A DNA stretch of 64,000 bases from Gammaproteobacteria bacterium (GTDB taxonomy: Bacteria; Pseudomonadota; Gammaproteobacteria; Pseudomonadales; Halieaceae): positions 372,001 to 436,000 of the forward strand of contig JANSYN010000002.1 of NCBI GenBank assembly GCA_024742415.1, given 5' to 3'. Made by a program: the position numbers and the translations under genes. Every line of letters begins with the position of its first letter. Within the stretch, counting starts at the first letter, position 1. The notes under the pieces are model-generated. The model searched no databases. It had not been told where the DNA came from and worked only from the letters and a program-made list of their open reading frames with translations. This document shows positions 28,039-36,709 of this stretch, piece by piece.

Positions 28039-30849
28039 ATGCGCACCTACCCATTGCAGCGCTTTTTTCTTTACGCCTTCATGGCCGGCACCCCGGGTAG
28101 CGGCGCGCGCGTGCGTGCCGTGGTATCAACGCCTGGTGGCGGTTGTACCTGGCAACGGATTGTTGCGCACTGCCGTTATTCACTGCTGGCTTGCACGGCG
28201 GCGTTCCTGCTGGCCATGCCGGTGTACAGCGCAGACTATTACGCCGCACAGGTTTCTGCATCCAGTGAGTACCCGCTGCCTGCCGGCGGCATGGATGCGA
28301 TGGGTGGTGTTGGCGATTGGCTATTGAGTGACGGGGATATCTGTGCGGTCATCTCAGACTCCAACCATGCCAGTTTTCTCGCGGCAGAAGGCGGCGCACT
28401 GATTGATCTGTGGCACTGCGATGCCGCCAATGACCAGTGGAGCGTTAGCCATGCACAGTTGAATCTGCAGAAGGATCAAATACCGCCCACAGACACCATC
28501 ACCGCCGGAACGCAGGACGGCGCAGCCTGGATAGAAGTCGCCGGGCGCCGCAACGGCCTGCACACCGCTGTGCGCTATCAACTGGCGGAAAGCCATCCAG
28601 GAGCGCTGCTGGTGGAATCCACGGTCAGCCGCGTGGAGGAAGGCCCGAGGCTCGGCATGTTTGGCGCAATCATTCTGCATCCGGGCGCATCGTTGCGACC
28701 CTTTGCGCTCGACAGCCAGGAGGCGGCAGCGTCACGCGGCTTTCAACTGGATGCGATAGACACCACAAAACCTGCCTCTATCCTGTCATCGGTTAGCGCC
28801 AGCGATACACAGATTCTCATCGGCAGTCGCCACATCGCGCCCGGCATTACCTACGGCGTGCGCACACTGGAAGCACTGCATATCGATACAGACGGTCGTG
28901 CACGGCCGGTTACCCCGTTCATGCTCGGCGGGCGCGAGTTCTCGCTGTTCGGCGCTTTCACCCAGCCGTTTCCGGGGTTCTGGTCACGCACTCCTGGCAT
29001 GATCAGCTTTGCACTGGGACAGATTCGCGACCTGGGCGTTGGTGAAACCTTCGTTTACCGCCAGTCCATTGCCGTCAACCGACACGCCGATGCGGCGGTC
29101 GTTACCGACCAGATCTACCGCGGCGCTGTGGTCAGTGGCACGCTCAACAGCGCGCAGGCCGGTATCACCGTCACCGACGACAACGGCACACCAATCACCT
29201 TCGTGCGCCCGGCCGACCATGGCGGCTTCAGCTTTCGCCTGCCACGATCCATTGACAGCTTCAGGCTGGTTATTGAAACCCCATGGGGACAAACCCAACT
29301 GGCGCACACCACTGGGCGCACCGACAGCAACACAACATCCGGTGCTGCAGATATTGACCTGGGGGCTATCGACCTGGGTGCCATCGACCTGGGCGAGCCG
29401 GCGCAACTGCTGCTGCCGAGGGGCCGGGTGATGAGCCTGATGTTCCTGCAAGGCGATGAACGCACGCTGTTCAACAGCGAGCTTTCGACATTAACAGTGG
29501 GCAACGCACGGGCGCTGGGCGGCGCCGCCAGTTACCGCATCAGCCTCGCCGGCTCCAGCGCAGACCTGCCATCGGTAGCGCTGGCACCCGGTCAGTACCG
29601 CGTGATTGCATCGCGCGGGCCCGAATACAGCGTAACCGAAACGCACCTGACGCTATCGGCCGGACAGCGTCATACCCTGGAGATCGCTGACCCGGTCAGG
29701 CAGGTAGACAGCAGCGGGCTCATCGGCGTTGACCTGCACGTACACAGCGGCATCAGCTTCGATTCTTCATTGCCACTGCAACAGCGGGTGAAGGACTTCG
29801 TCGCGCAAGGTGGCGAGGTACTCGTACCTACCGAGCATAACGTCACCTATGATTTCAGCCCGATCGTTGAGGCAATGGGGCTGGACGATAAACTCCTCAC
29901 CTTCCCCGGAGTAGAGATTACCGGTATGGCGCGCAGCGCCGCCGCGCCCACCACGATTGGCCATAGCAACGTGTTTCCCGTGGCCCCGCTGGCCGGTGCG
30001 TTTATGGGGGGCACGCTGCCCTTTGAAGGCAAGCGACTTGGCCAGGTCATCGCGGATTACAAGGCGGCGTTTCCTCAGAGCATTTTCCAGCTCAATCACC
30101 CGCGCACAGAAATTCATGATGACGATGTCACATTCTTCAACCACCTGTCACAGGGCGTTGCCTACGATCCAGCACTGCCTGTTGATGCCCCCGGTAACCA
30201 CACGCTGGTGGAGCCCCTGCCGGGCACGCACTATCGCGATATCGATTTCGACGCGATAGAACTGCTCAACGGCCCATCGATGGATGTCTACGCGCTGGTA
30301 AGGGAAGACTGGTTCTCGTTGCTGCGGCAGAATTTTTATAAAGTCGCAACGGCCAACAGTGACTCCCATAGCAGTCACGAGACGGTGGCCTTCCCACGCA
30401 ATTATGTTGTCGTTGCCCGGGATGACCCCGCGCAGGTGGGCGTTGAAGAGATTGTCAGCGCAATAAAACGCGGCGCTGTCTATGGCTCGACCGGGCCGAT
30501 TATTCGCGTCGATATCGACGGCGCCGGGCCCGGAGACACACACCCGAAGAATGCGGGCATGTTGAACATCCACATCGATCACGCACCCTGGGTACCGGTC
30601 GCCCAGATCAGGGTGTGGCTCAACGGTGAACTGTGGCAAACACTGCCCGTAGACAAGGCAGGCACTACCTCACTGCCGGTTGTGGTGGAGCGTGACAGCT
30701 TCGTATTCGTTGAAGTCTATGGCCAGGCGCAGCAGATGTACGCGCGCCTGTTACCTGGCTTTACGCCCTTTGCCTTTGCCAATCCGGTGTTTATGGATGT
30801 CGCCGGCGATGGCTGGCAGTACGACGCAGGGCCACAGGCAAGCCGCTAG
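28039..30849 (+). CDS. CehA/McbA-type PHP-domain metallohydrolase, large exported protein
   Basis: A 936-residue protein. The start at 28039 follows GGAG by eight bases; an in-frame GTG at 28000 is possible. A hydrophobic stretch at about residues 50-70 (LLACTAAFLLAMPVYSA) is the likely signal peptide after an unusually long N-region. The first 550 residues form beta-rich domains including a carboxypeptidase-regulatory-like segment. They contain a tandem IDLGA-IDLGA-IDLGE repeat (15-base DNA repeat near 29353-29397). The PHP catalytic domain starts at GVDLHVHSGISFDSS and continues with PTEHNVTYDF, GVEITGM, LNHPR and NSDSHSSHE, giving the metal ligands. CehA hydrolyses carbamate esters; here the substrate is unknown. 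Its stop overlaps that of the convergent gene within a CTAG palindrome. Confidence 0.82.
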   Translation: MRTYPLQRFFLYAFMAGTPGSGARVRAVVSTPGGGCTWQRIVAHCRYSLLACTAAFLLAMPVYSADYYAAQVSASSEYPLPAGGMDAMGGVGDWLLSDGDICAVISDSNHASFLAAEGGALIDLWHCDAANDQWSVSHAQLNLQKDQIPPTDTITAGTQDGAAWIEVAGRRNGLHTAVRYQLAESHPGALLVESTVSRVEEGPRLGMFGAIILHPGASLRPFALDSQEAAASRGFQLDAIDTTKPASILSSVSASDTQILIGSRHIAPGITYGVRTLEALHIDTDGRARPVTPFMLGGREFSLFGAFTQPFPGFWSRTPGMISFALGQIRDLGVGETFVYRQSIAVNRHADAAVVTDQIYRGAVVSGTLNSAQAGITVTDDNGTPITFVRPADHGGFSFRLPRSIDSFRLVIETPWGQTQLAHTTGRTDSNTTSGAADIDLGAIDLGAIDLGEPAQLLLPRGRVMSLMFLQGDERTLFNSELSTLTVGNARALGGAASYRISLAGSSADLPSVALAPGQYRVIASRGPEYSVTETHLTLSAGQRHTLEIADPVRQVDSSGLIGVDLHVHSGISFDSSLPLQQRVKDFVAQGGEVLVPTEHNVTYDFSPIVEAMGLDDKLLTFPGVEITGMARSAAAPTTIGHSNVFPVAPLAGAFMGGTLPFEGKRLGQVIADYKAAFPQSIFQLNHPRTEIHDDDVTFFNHLSQGVAYDPALPVDAPGNHTLVEPLPGTHYRDIDFDAIELLNGPSMDVYALVREDWFSLLRQNFYKVATANSDSHSSHETVAFPRNYVVVARDDPAQVGVEEIVSAIKRGAVYGSTGPIIRVDIDGAGPGDTHPKNAGMLNIHIDHAPWVPVAQIRVWLNGELWQTLPVDKAGTTSLPVVVERDSFVFVEVYGQAQQMYARLLPGFTPFAFANPVFMDVAGDGWQYDAGPQASR

Positions 30850-33650
30850 GGCGCCAGTTCCTGCAACAACGCCCGCGCCTCGTCAACTCCCGGAAACGCT
30901 TCGCCCGCAGCCAGGGCGGCGCGCAGTTCTTTTACCGCCTCTGCTGTTCGATCAAGACCGAGCAATGCCACCGCCGTGTGATAGCGAATCTCGGGGTCGC
31001 GCGAGTTCAGCGTATAGGCGCGGCGCAGGAACGGCAGGGCCTGGTCGTATTCCTTGCGCTGGGTGTGAATCCAGCCCACGGTGTCCAGTATTGATGCCGT
31101 GGGCTCGCGCTTGAGCGCCAGGGCGCGCTGCGCCGTTACCAGGGCCTTGTCGAGATCGTCAGCTGCGTAGATGTTCGCCAGGTTATTCAACACACCCGCA
31201 TCATCGGCAAAATCATCGTGTGCAAGCAGCGCTTCGTAGTACCTTGCCGCGCGCGCCGTGTTGCCCTGCGCCATCAGGCTGTCAGCGAGCAAGCGCACCG
31301 CCCATGGAGGCAACGAATCACGCTGCAAGGCAGATTCCATAGTCGCGACAAACGCCTCACCGCCAACGCCACGCAAGCTCAGCTCGTACAGCCGCCCCAC
31401 CGCATTGCCGTTACTGTTATCCAGTTCATAGGCCCGCATAAAATGCGCCTGCGCCTGCTCGAGTTGGCCCTGCGCCAGCGCCAGCTCGCCGCGCGCCTGC
31501 GCTATGGGCGACCGTTCGCCCGCACTTTCCTGCAGCAGATCCAGTTGTGACTGGGCGCGGCCGTACTGCCCTTCCAGAATATTCAACCGCGCCAGATCAA
31601 GCTTGATGTCGAAGTCTTCAGGCGCAAGTCGCAGGGCAGCCTCCAGACTGAGCCGGGCCTCTTCGGTGTTTTGCGACTCTACCTGCAACATCGCCAGCTG
31701 CCTGAGCCTGCGCGGATCCTCGGCCCACAGCGCCGCCAGGCTGCGCAGCGGCCGCTGCGCCAATTCATAGTCTTCCAGTTGCATGTAGATCTGGGCCTGC
31801 CGCAACAGGTAGTCTTCGTTCAGCGGGTAATCCTTGCTCAGCAGCGCCACCGTTTTGCGCGCTTCTTCCCAGTTGCCGGTTTGTGTGTAAACGTTGAGCT
31901 GGAATTCACCGGGCAACGGCGAGGTCTTGTCATAGGCATACACCTTGTTGCTCCAGTCCAGTGCTTCCTCGACATTGCCCTGGTCGTAGAGAATGGTCGC
32001 CATCAACATGATCGAGCGCACATGGCTGGGCCGATCAGCAAGAATCCGGTTAAGCACAACAGCGGAATCGTCCAGTTGGCCGCGCTGCTTGAGCAACACC
32101 GCAAGGTTAAAGTTGGCATCGGTGTCATCCCGCGCCAGTGCAAGCGCAGCGTCAATGGCTGGCTCGGCATTCTCCAGGTCGCCCTGGCGCAGGTAAGCAA
32201 CGGCGGCAAAGTTCTGCACGCGCACCTGTTGCGGGTAGGCCGTTTGCAACTCGCGCGCCACCGCAGTTGCCGCAGGCAACTGGTTGAGGTCGAGCAAGAG
32301 CGCACCGCGCAGCAAACCGTATGACACCGGCACCTGTGCATAATTACGCTCAGGCAGAAGCTCCAGTGCCTGTTCGAATTTTCCCACCGAGCGATCCAGT
32401 TCCGCCTCCAGCACCGCCACCAGAACGGCGTCGTCCGTGCCGGCTTTTAGCTGCTCCAACAGTTCGCGCGCGTTGTATTCACTGCCGGACTCGATATACA
32501 GGCGCAGCAGCAAAACACTCAGGCCCAGGTCTTCAACGATATAGGCCCTGCTGCTACCCAACAGGTCGCGCGCCCTGCCGGTTTCAGAGTTGCGGATGTA
32601 GAGGTCGGCGAGCATACGTATTGCTGCAAGGTCCGAGGGCTTGCGCGTGAGGTAGTTATTGAACAGCGCAATCGCACTGCGATCGCTGCCGCGCACATAG
32701 TCTGCCGAGGCCTGGATAAACTGCATATCATCACTGGACTGCGGTGAGATCGCATCGAGTTCCGCCAGCTTCATGCTCAAGCCCGACAGCATGGCATCGC
32801 CAATTTCGGCCTCACCCTTGCCGATCTCGATAATCGCGCTGAGCAAGGTCGCCGCCGGGTCGTTGGGAGACTGCTCAAGGATCAATGCCAGGTAGTGCTC
32901 CACCTGCAGCTGGTTGCCTTCGAGCAGGTGCACGCGCGCAAGACCGCGCAGGACGCGCAAGTCAGAGCTGTCGAGTTCGTGGGCTTTTTCCAGGCTGCGC
33001 AATGCCTCATCTGTATGCCCTTCAGACAGGGCCAGGTCAGCACGCAACTCCAGGGTTTTCACGTTGTCAGGATCGAGCAGCAACGACTTTTCGATCAGCT
33101 CGTCTGCCTCCTGGCGCATTCCGCTTTGCATGTACACCGCCGCGAGCGTGTTACTGGAGCGCACGTCAGTGGGGAACATGGCCGAGGCCTGCTCGAAGCT
33201 CCTGCGCGCGGCATCGGCTTCTCCTCGCAACAGGTGGCCCTGGCCCTTGAGCAGCAGCCACTCGAAGCGGTTTTCGTTGGTCAGGCTGCCAACCTGTTTT
33301 TCAAGGGCAAAGAGATCCGCGTCGCGTCGCAGCAGGATCAGCGATGTGCCATACACCGGCAACACCAGGTTGAGGTCGGCGCCCAGCGCCAGCGCCTCCT
33401 CGGACTCCTTGGCCGCGCCGGCAACATCGCCCGCGTTGAAATGCACTTTGGCCAGCAGTAAACGCGCCGGGAGGAAAGCAGGATCAGCCTGCAAGGCATT
33501 TTTCAGGTGGATATAAGCCTCGGGGTACTCGCCCTGCGCGTAGGCCTGCACACCCTGTTCGTAATGGTCGCTTTCTGACTGTGACAGTGCGCCCAGCGAA
33601 AGCATGGCGCACAGCAAAGCCACCAGCGTATAGAACGGAATCTTGAGCAA
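30846..33650 (-). CDS. prsT: PrsT-like TPR-repeat protein of the PEP-CTERM/exosortase system
   Basis: A 934-residue protein. It starts at TTG (33650): AGGAGG lies eight bases upstream and no ATG is near. Residues 1-24 form a signal peptide (IPFYTLVALLCAMLSLGALS). I do not see the clear lipobox usual for this family. The rest is built of about twenty or more tetratricopeptide repeats, for example HYEQGVQAYAQGEYPEAYIHLKNAL and AAVYMQSGMRQEADELIEKSLLLDPD. Length and the opening repeat match the PEP-CTERM-system TPR protein PrsT. The next gene upstream on the same strand encodes a protein with an exosortase sorting tail. Function: probable assembly factor for surface polymer or sorted proteins. 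No exosortase gene is in the window. Confidence 0.8.
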   Translation of the reverse strand: MLKIPFYTLVALLCAMLSLGALSQSESDHYEQGVQAYAQGEYPEAYIHLKNALQADPAFLPARLLLAKVHFNAGDVAGAAKESEEALALGADLNLVLPVYGTSLILLRRDADLFALEKQVGSLTNENRFEWLLLKGQGHLLRGEADAARRSFEQASAMFPTDVRSSNTLAAVYMQSGMRQEADELIEKSLLLDPDNVKTLELRADLALSEGHTDEALRSLEKAHELDSSDLRVLRGLARVHLLEGNQLQVEHYLALILEQSPNDPAATLLSAIIEIGKGEAEIGDAMLSGLSMKLAELDAISPQSSDDMQFIQASADYVRGSDRSAIALFNNYLTRKPSDLAAIRMLADLYIRNSETGRARDLLGSSRAYIVEDLGLSVLLLRLYIESGSEYNARELLEQLKAGTDDAVLVAVLEAELDRSVGKFEQALELLPERNYAQVPVSYGLLRGALLLDLNQLPAATAVARELQTAYPQQVRVQNFAAVAYLRQGDLENAEPAIDAALALARDDTDANFNLAVLLKQRGQLDDSAVVLNRILADRPSHVRSIMLMATILYDQGNVEEALDWSNKVYAYDKTSPLPGEFQLNVYTQTGNWEEARKTVALLSKDYPLNEDYLLRQAQIYMQLEDYELAQRPLRSLAALWAEDPRRLRQLAMLQVESQNTEEARLSLEAALRLAPEDFDIKLDLARLNILEGQYGRAQSQLDLLQESAGERSPIAQARGELALAQGQLEQAQAHFMRAYELDNSNGNAVGRLYELSLRGVGGEAFVATMESALQRDSLPPWAVRLLADSLMAQGNTARAARYYEALLAHDDFADDAGVLNNLANIYAADDLDKALVTAQRALALKREPTASILDTVGWIHTQRKEYDQALPFLRRAYTLNSRDPEIRYHTAVALLGLDRTAEAVKELRAALAAGEAFPGVDEARALLQELAP

Positions 33651-33707
33651 ACTGTGTGCCTCCTCGGCGGGGGGACTAAATCGGGAAAATCATCTTAACG
33701 CAGGCAT

Positions 33708-33738
33708 AAAAAAAGCGGAATTTGAAGATTCCGCTTTT
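33708..33738 (-). terminator. Intrinsic terminator for the exosortase-substrate gene
   Basis: AAAAGCGGAA at 33711-33720 and TTCCGCTTTT at 33729-33738 form a perfect 10-bp stem with an eight-base loop. On the minus strand the stem is followed by a run of seven T. It lies 22 bases past the stop of the gene at 33760 and before the prsT-like gene, so the latter probably has its own promoter or is reached by read-through. Confidence 0.85.
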
Positions 33739-33759
33739 CCGATGAGCCTGGAACGAGGG

Positions 33760-34575
33760 CTAGCTGTGCTTGTTCCGGGCAGCAAGACGTCCGCGCAGCA
33801 GCGCCAGGCCGAGCAGCAGCAGGGGGGCGCTGCCGGGCAGGGGCACTTCACCGGGAGGCTGGTCGCCATCGGAGGTTTCGGTTTTGATGAGGTCCAGTTT
33901 GAAGCCGTCGTTGCCGGCACTGAGGCTATCGCCGAAGGTCGGGTTGTACACGCCGATCAACCAGGCCGTTGATTCCACTTCTCCCGCGTTGACGCTGTAG
34001 TAGCTCAGACCCACATTGTTGTAGTTGCCAATAGAGTCATAGTTGCCGCCATTGCTGGAGAAAATGTCCGACCAGGTTTCGCCGTTCAGGCTGCTTGAGC
34101 CGGTGCCGTCATAGGCGAGAATCGAGATGTCCGCACGGTTGGAGGCACTGCCATCCACACCCCAGCTCAGGTCAATACCGCTGAGGCTGACGGCGGTGTC
34201 GAACTGCAGGAGCAGCATATCGAACTCACCATCGGCGTCTGATGTGATGCTGTCGATGGAGTGGTTAGGTGAGCCGGTGTCTTCGTCGCGGTTCTGGATA
34301 CCCAGCGATCCGGATTGCGCCCAAATCAGTCGGCCTGACTCGATTTCGTCATCGCCACCGCTGTCGTTGGTGTCTGACCAGCCGGTGACGGTCAGGTTGA
34401 TGCCGTCTGAGGAGGTCATGCTCAGTGAGTTGCCAAAATTGTTGCTGCTGAAACTGTTGGAGGAACTGCTCCAGTCCCAGGTTTGCATGGCAGAAAAGGC
34501 AGGTGCCGACTGCATCGCTGCGGCCATCCCGGCCACCAACGCTGCTGCACCTAGTTTGCCTTTCATACTTACCAT
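33760..34575 (-). CDS. Exosortase-dependent (PEP-CTERM-like) surface protein
   Basis: A 271-residue protein with GGAG six bases before the ATG. A signal peptide covers residues 1-30 (LGAAALVAGMAAAMQSAPAFSA). The mature chain is Ser/Asn/Asp/Gly-rich with few Lys and no Cys: SSSSNSFSSNNFGNS, SDTNDSGGDDEIESG, SNRADISILAYDGTGSSSL. It ends with a tripartite sorting tail: VPLPGSAPLLLLGLALLRGRLAARNKHS in short parts, that is a VPLPGS signature, a Leu-rich helix and Arg-rich end. The signature is VPLP instead of the canonical VPEP. It may belong to the exosortase-dependent surface protein XDP1-type group, as recalled from family descriptions. Its partner PrsT-like gene is directly downstream. Confidence 0.82.
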   Translation of the reverse strand: MVSMKGKLGAAALVAGMAAAMQSAPAFSAMQTWDWSSSSNSFSSNNFGNSLSMTSSDGINLTVTGWSDTNDSGGDDEIESGRLIWAQSGSLGIQNRDEDTGSPNHSIDSITSDADGEFDMLLLQFDTAVSLSGIDLSWGVDGSASNRADISILAYDGTGSSSLNGETWSDIFSSNGGNYDSIGNYNNVGLSYYSVNAGEVESTAWLIGVYNPTFGDSLSAGNDGFKLDLIKTETSDGDQPPGEVPLPGSAPLLLLGLALLRGRLAARNKHS

Positions 34576-34781
34576 ATCGTGCTCCTTAGCCTGCTGTTCG
34601 GGCGGCGCAATCCGCGCTCGCTACCGTGAAATATTGTCGATTGGGCATTTGCCCTGCGAAGAACAAAGCAAGAAGTGCGCCCGATCCTGTTATCTCATTG
34701 TTTTTACTGATTTTTATATGAAATCACGGCCGTCGCCAGCGGCGCTTCAGCGGCGCTTGTAAATTTCTTCGACACGTTGGA

Positions 34782-34815
34782 GGCGCCTAACTGTGACGCA
34801 GTTCACACAGGCGCC
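34782..34815 (-). terminator. Hairpin past the SDR gene, containing the CRP-like palindrome
   Basis: GGCGCCT at 34782-34788 pairs with AGGCGCC at 34809-34815, with TGTG/CACA pairing inside. It lies 35-68 bases past the stop of the SDR gene. No T tract follows on the minus strand, so termination is uncertain. Confidence 0.35.
34792..34807. promoter_or_regulatory. Perfect CRP-like palindrome (TGTGA-N6-TCACA)
   Basis: TGTGACGCAGTTCACA matches the CRP/Vfr half-site consensus exactly at both arms with the correct six-base spacing. It lies 217 bases upstream of the exosortase-substrate ATG on the minus strand and 43 bases beyond the stop of the SDR gene. It is nested inside a GGCGCCT/AGGCGCC inverted repeat at 34782-34815. 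Binding is inferred. Confidence 0.6.
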
Positions 34816-34849
34816 GGGCGGCCCTATCGCCGCGGTTCGCCACCGCGGG

Positions 34850-35692
34850 CTAGCGGGTGCTGTAAATCGGCAAGGGTTCGATCGCACTGAAGTGTTGCTC
34901 AATGTCCTCAAGGCTCAACGGCTCGGCACTTTGCAGCACATGCGCTTCGGCTGGCGAGCGCCACAGGGCGGTTTTGTTGCCGGTGCTGGTAAGGCACTGC
35001 CCATTGAAATGGCTGGCGCTGTCACTGCACAGCCACACCAGCGCGCGGGCCACCTCCTGGGGCTCACCAAAGCCCAACTCGCGGGCGGACTTGCCAGACT
35101 TGTCGATGAGCGGTTGCGTCATATCCGTGCGCGCGACCGGCCACAGCGCATTCACGCGAATGCCATAACGCGCAAACTCCTTCACTGCGGTATACATCAG
35201 CCCCATTAATCCTGCCTTGGCCGCCGCATAGTTGGCCTGGCCGAAATTACCGACCAGCCCCGACGCTGACGTGATCTGGACAATATGCCCACTGCCCTGC
35301 TCTTTCATGGCGCGCGCTGCCTCGCGCATGCACAGGAACGGTCCGCGCAGGTCCACGGCAATCACCTCGTCAAATTCCTCATCCGACATATTCAGCAGGG
35401 TACGGTCACGGACAATACCTGCGTTGTTGACCAGTACATCAATGCCACCAAAGGCCTCAACGCATGTCTGCACCAGGGCGCGGCATACGGCCGTTTCGGC
35501 CACCGAACCCACCAGCGTGCGCACGTTCGCGCCCAGCGCGCTACATTGCTGCTCAACCTGGGCCAGGGCAGCAGCGTTGGTGCCATTGAGCACCAGTGAT
35601 GCGCCCTGCTCTGCGCAGGCCAGGGCAAAGTGTCGGCCCAGGCTGCGCGAAGAACCCGTAATCACCATGCGCTTGCCCGTTAAGTTTGCCAT
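34850..35692 (-). CDS. Short-chain dehydrogenase/reductase (SDR)
   Basis: A 280-residue protein with GAGGAGG eight bases before the ATG. The Rossmann motif is VITGSSRSLGRHFAL, then DVLVNNAGI, and the catalytic set is Ser in QITSASGLVGNF and YAAAKAG (Tyr-x3-Lys). The NALWPVART region follows. The Ser-Arg after the glycine-rich loop suggests NADP(H). The C-terminus carries an extension of about 40 residues past the usual SDR end (TSTGNKTALWRSPAEAHVL...), as in the multifunctional-enzyme-2-like 3-hydroxyacyl-CoA dehydrogenase group. Substrate unknown. Confidence 0.9.
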   Translation of the reverse strand: MANLTGKRMVITGSSRSLGRHFALACAEQGASLVLNGTNAAALAQVEQQCSALGANVRTLVGSVAETAVCRALVQTCVEAFGGIDVLVNNAGIVRDRTLLNMSDEEFDEVIAVDLRGPFLCMREAARAMKEQGSGHIVQITSASGLVGNFGQANYAAAKAGLMGLMYTAVKEFARYGIRVNALWPVARTDMTQPLIDKSGKSARELGFGEPQEVARALVWLCSDSASHFNGQCLTSTGNKTALWRSPAEAHVLQSAEPLSLEDIEQHFSAIEPLPIYSTR

Positions 35693-35843
35693 TGTATTCC
35701 TCCTCGATAGACGGTGACCGCTTCTAGCACAGTAGCAGCGTTACGCCAGGCATTCACGCCTGTACGCATTGGATCACTACGACGGCAGCGCACTGGGCTA
35801 CACTAGGGGTACTGCTTTTTTGTACAAGGCTAAGCCGTTGAGC

Positions 35844-36689
35844 ATGGACTCCCAGGCGTTTGCCGCAGACACCCACACCGGCCTGCGACATCACAATAAT
35901 GAAGATACCTGTTACGCCGACCCGGAGGCGGGACTGTGGCTGATCGCCGATGGCGTGGGTGGCCAGCCGGACGGCGAGGTCGCCAGCGCCATTGTGCGCG
36001 ACACCATTGCACACTGTATTGCGCAAAACAGCACGCTCGAAGAAGCCGTGCGCTCCAGCCATGAAGCCATCCTCAATGCCGTTGCCGAGGGCAAGGGCGC
36101 CGCCGGCATGGGCTCCACCGTGGTTGCCGCACTGCTGCGGCGACAGCAGCTCGACGTGTGCTGGGTGGGCGACAGCAGGGCCTACCTGTGGGACCGCGCA
36201 CTGACGCTTCTGACAGCCGATCACAATCGCGTCGCAGAATTGCTGGCGCAGCAGGCCATTGATGCAACAGCGGCGCGCGATCACCCTGAACGCAATGTGC
36301 TGACGCAAGCACTGGGCGTATCCCCGCAGGTGGACCTCGAGCCAGGCCTGTACCGGGGCGAGTTGCAACCGGGCCAGCAATTGCTGTTATGCAGTGACGG
36401 GCTCAGCGATGAGCTGCCAGACAGCCTGATCGCCCACTTGCTCAGCCAGCACGCAACGCCACGTGCCCAGGTGGACGCACTGATCAGCGCCGCGCTGGAC
36501 GCCGGCGGTCGTGACAACATCTCGGCAGTGATAGTGGGCAGCAGCGCCAACAGCGACAAAGGCCATCAGCCCCATGGCAGTGCCCGGCGCAGCGCGAGTG
36601 GGGGCAAGCCGAATGACGGCAAGTTTCCGCTGCGCGCATTGCTCTTCACGGCAGCGCTGGTGATCGCCGCCGTGCTCTGGATAACGTGA
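35844..36689 (+). CDS. PP2C-family Ser/Thr protein phosphatase with C-terminal membrane anchor
   Basis: A 281-residue protein. The ATG at 35844 is chosen because the PP2C domain starts directly after it (AADTHTGLRHHNNEDTCY). All family motifs are present: LIADGVGGQPDGEVAS, GMGSTVVAALL, CWVGDSRAYLW, LTADHNRV, LLLCSDGLSDELPDSL and GGRDNISAVIV, with the metal-binding Asp residues intact. A basic linker leads to a C-terminal hydrophobic helix (ALLFTAALVIAAVLWIT), so the catalytic domain is likely tethered to the inner membrane facing the cytoplasm. It is convergent with an FHA-domain gene 20 bases away. The pair suggests Ser/Thr phosphorylation signalling, but no kinase is in the window. Confidence 0.92.
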   Translation: MDSQAFAADTHTGLRHHNNEDTCYADPEAGLWLIADGVGGQPDGEVASAIVRDTIAHCIAQNSTLEEAVRSSHEAILNAVAEGKGAAGMGSTVVAALLRRQQLDVCWVGDSRAYLWDRALTLLTADHNRVAELLAQQAIDATAARDHPERNVLTQALGVSPQVDLEPGLYRGELQPGQQLLLCSDGLSDELPDSLIAHLLSQHATPRAQVDALISAALDAGGRDNISAVIVGSSANSDKGHQPHGSARRSASGGKPNDGKFPLRALLFTAALVIAAVLWIT

Positions 36690-36709
36690 AACCGTCGCGA
36701 GACAGTCGC

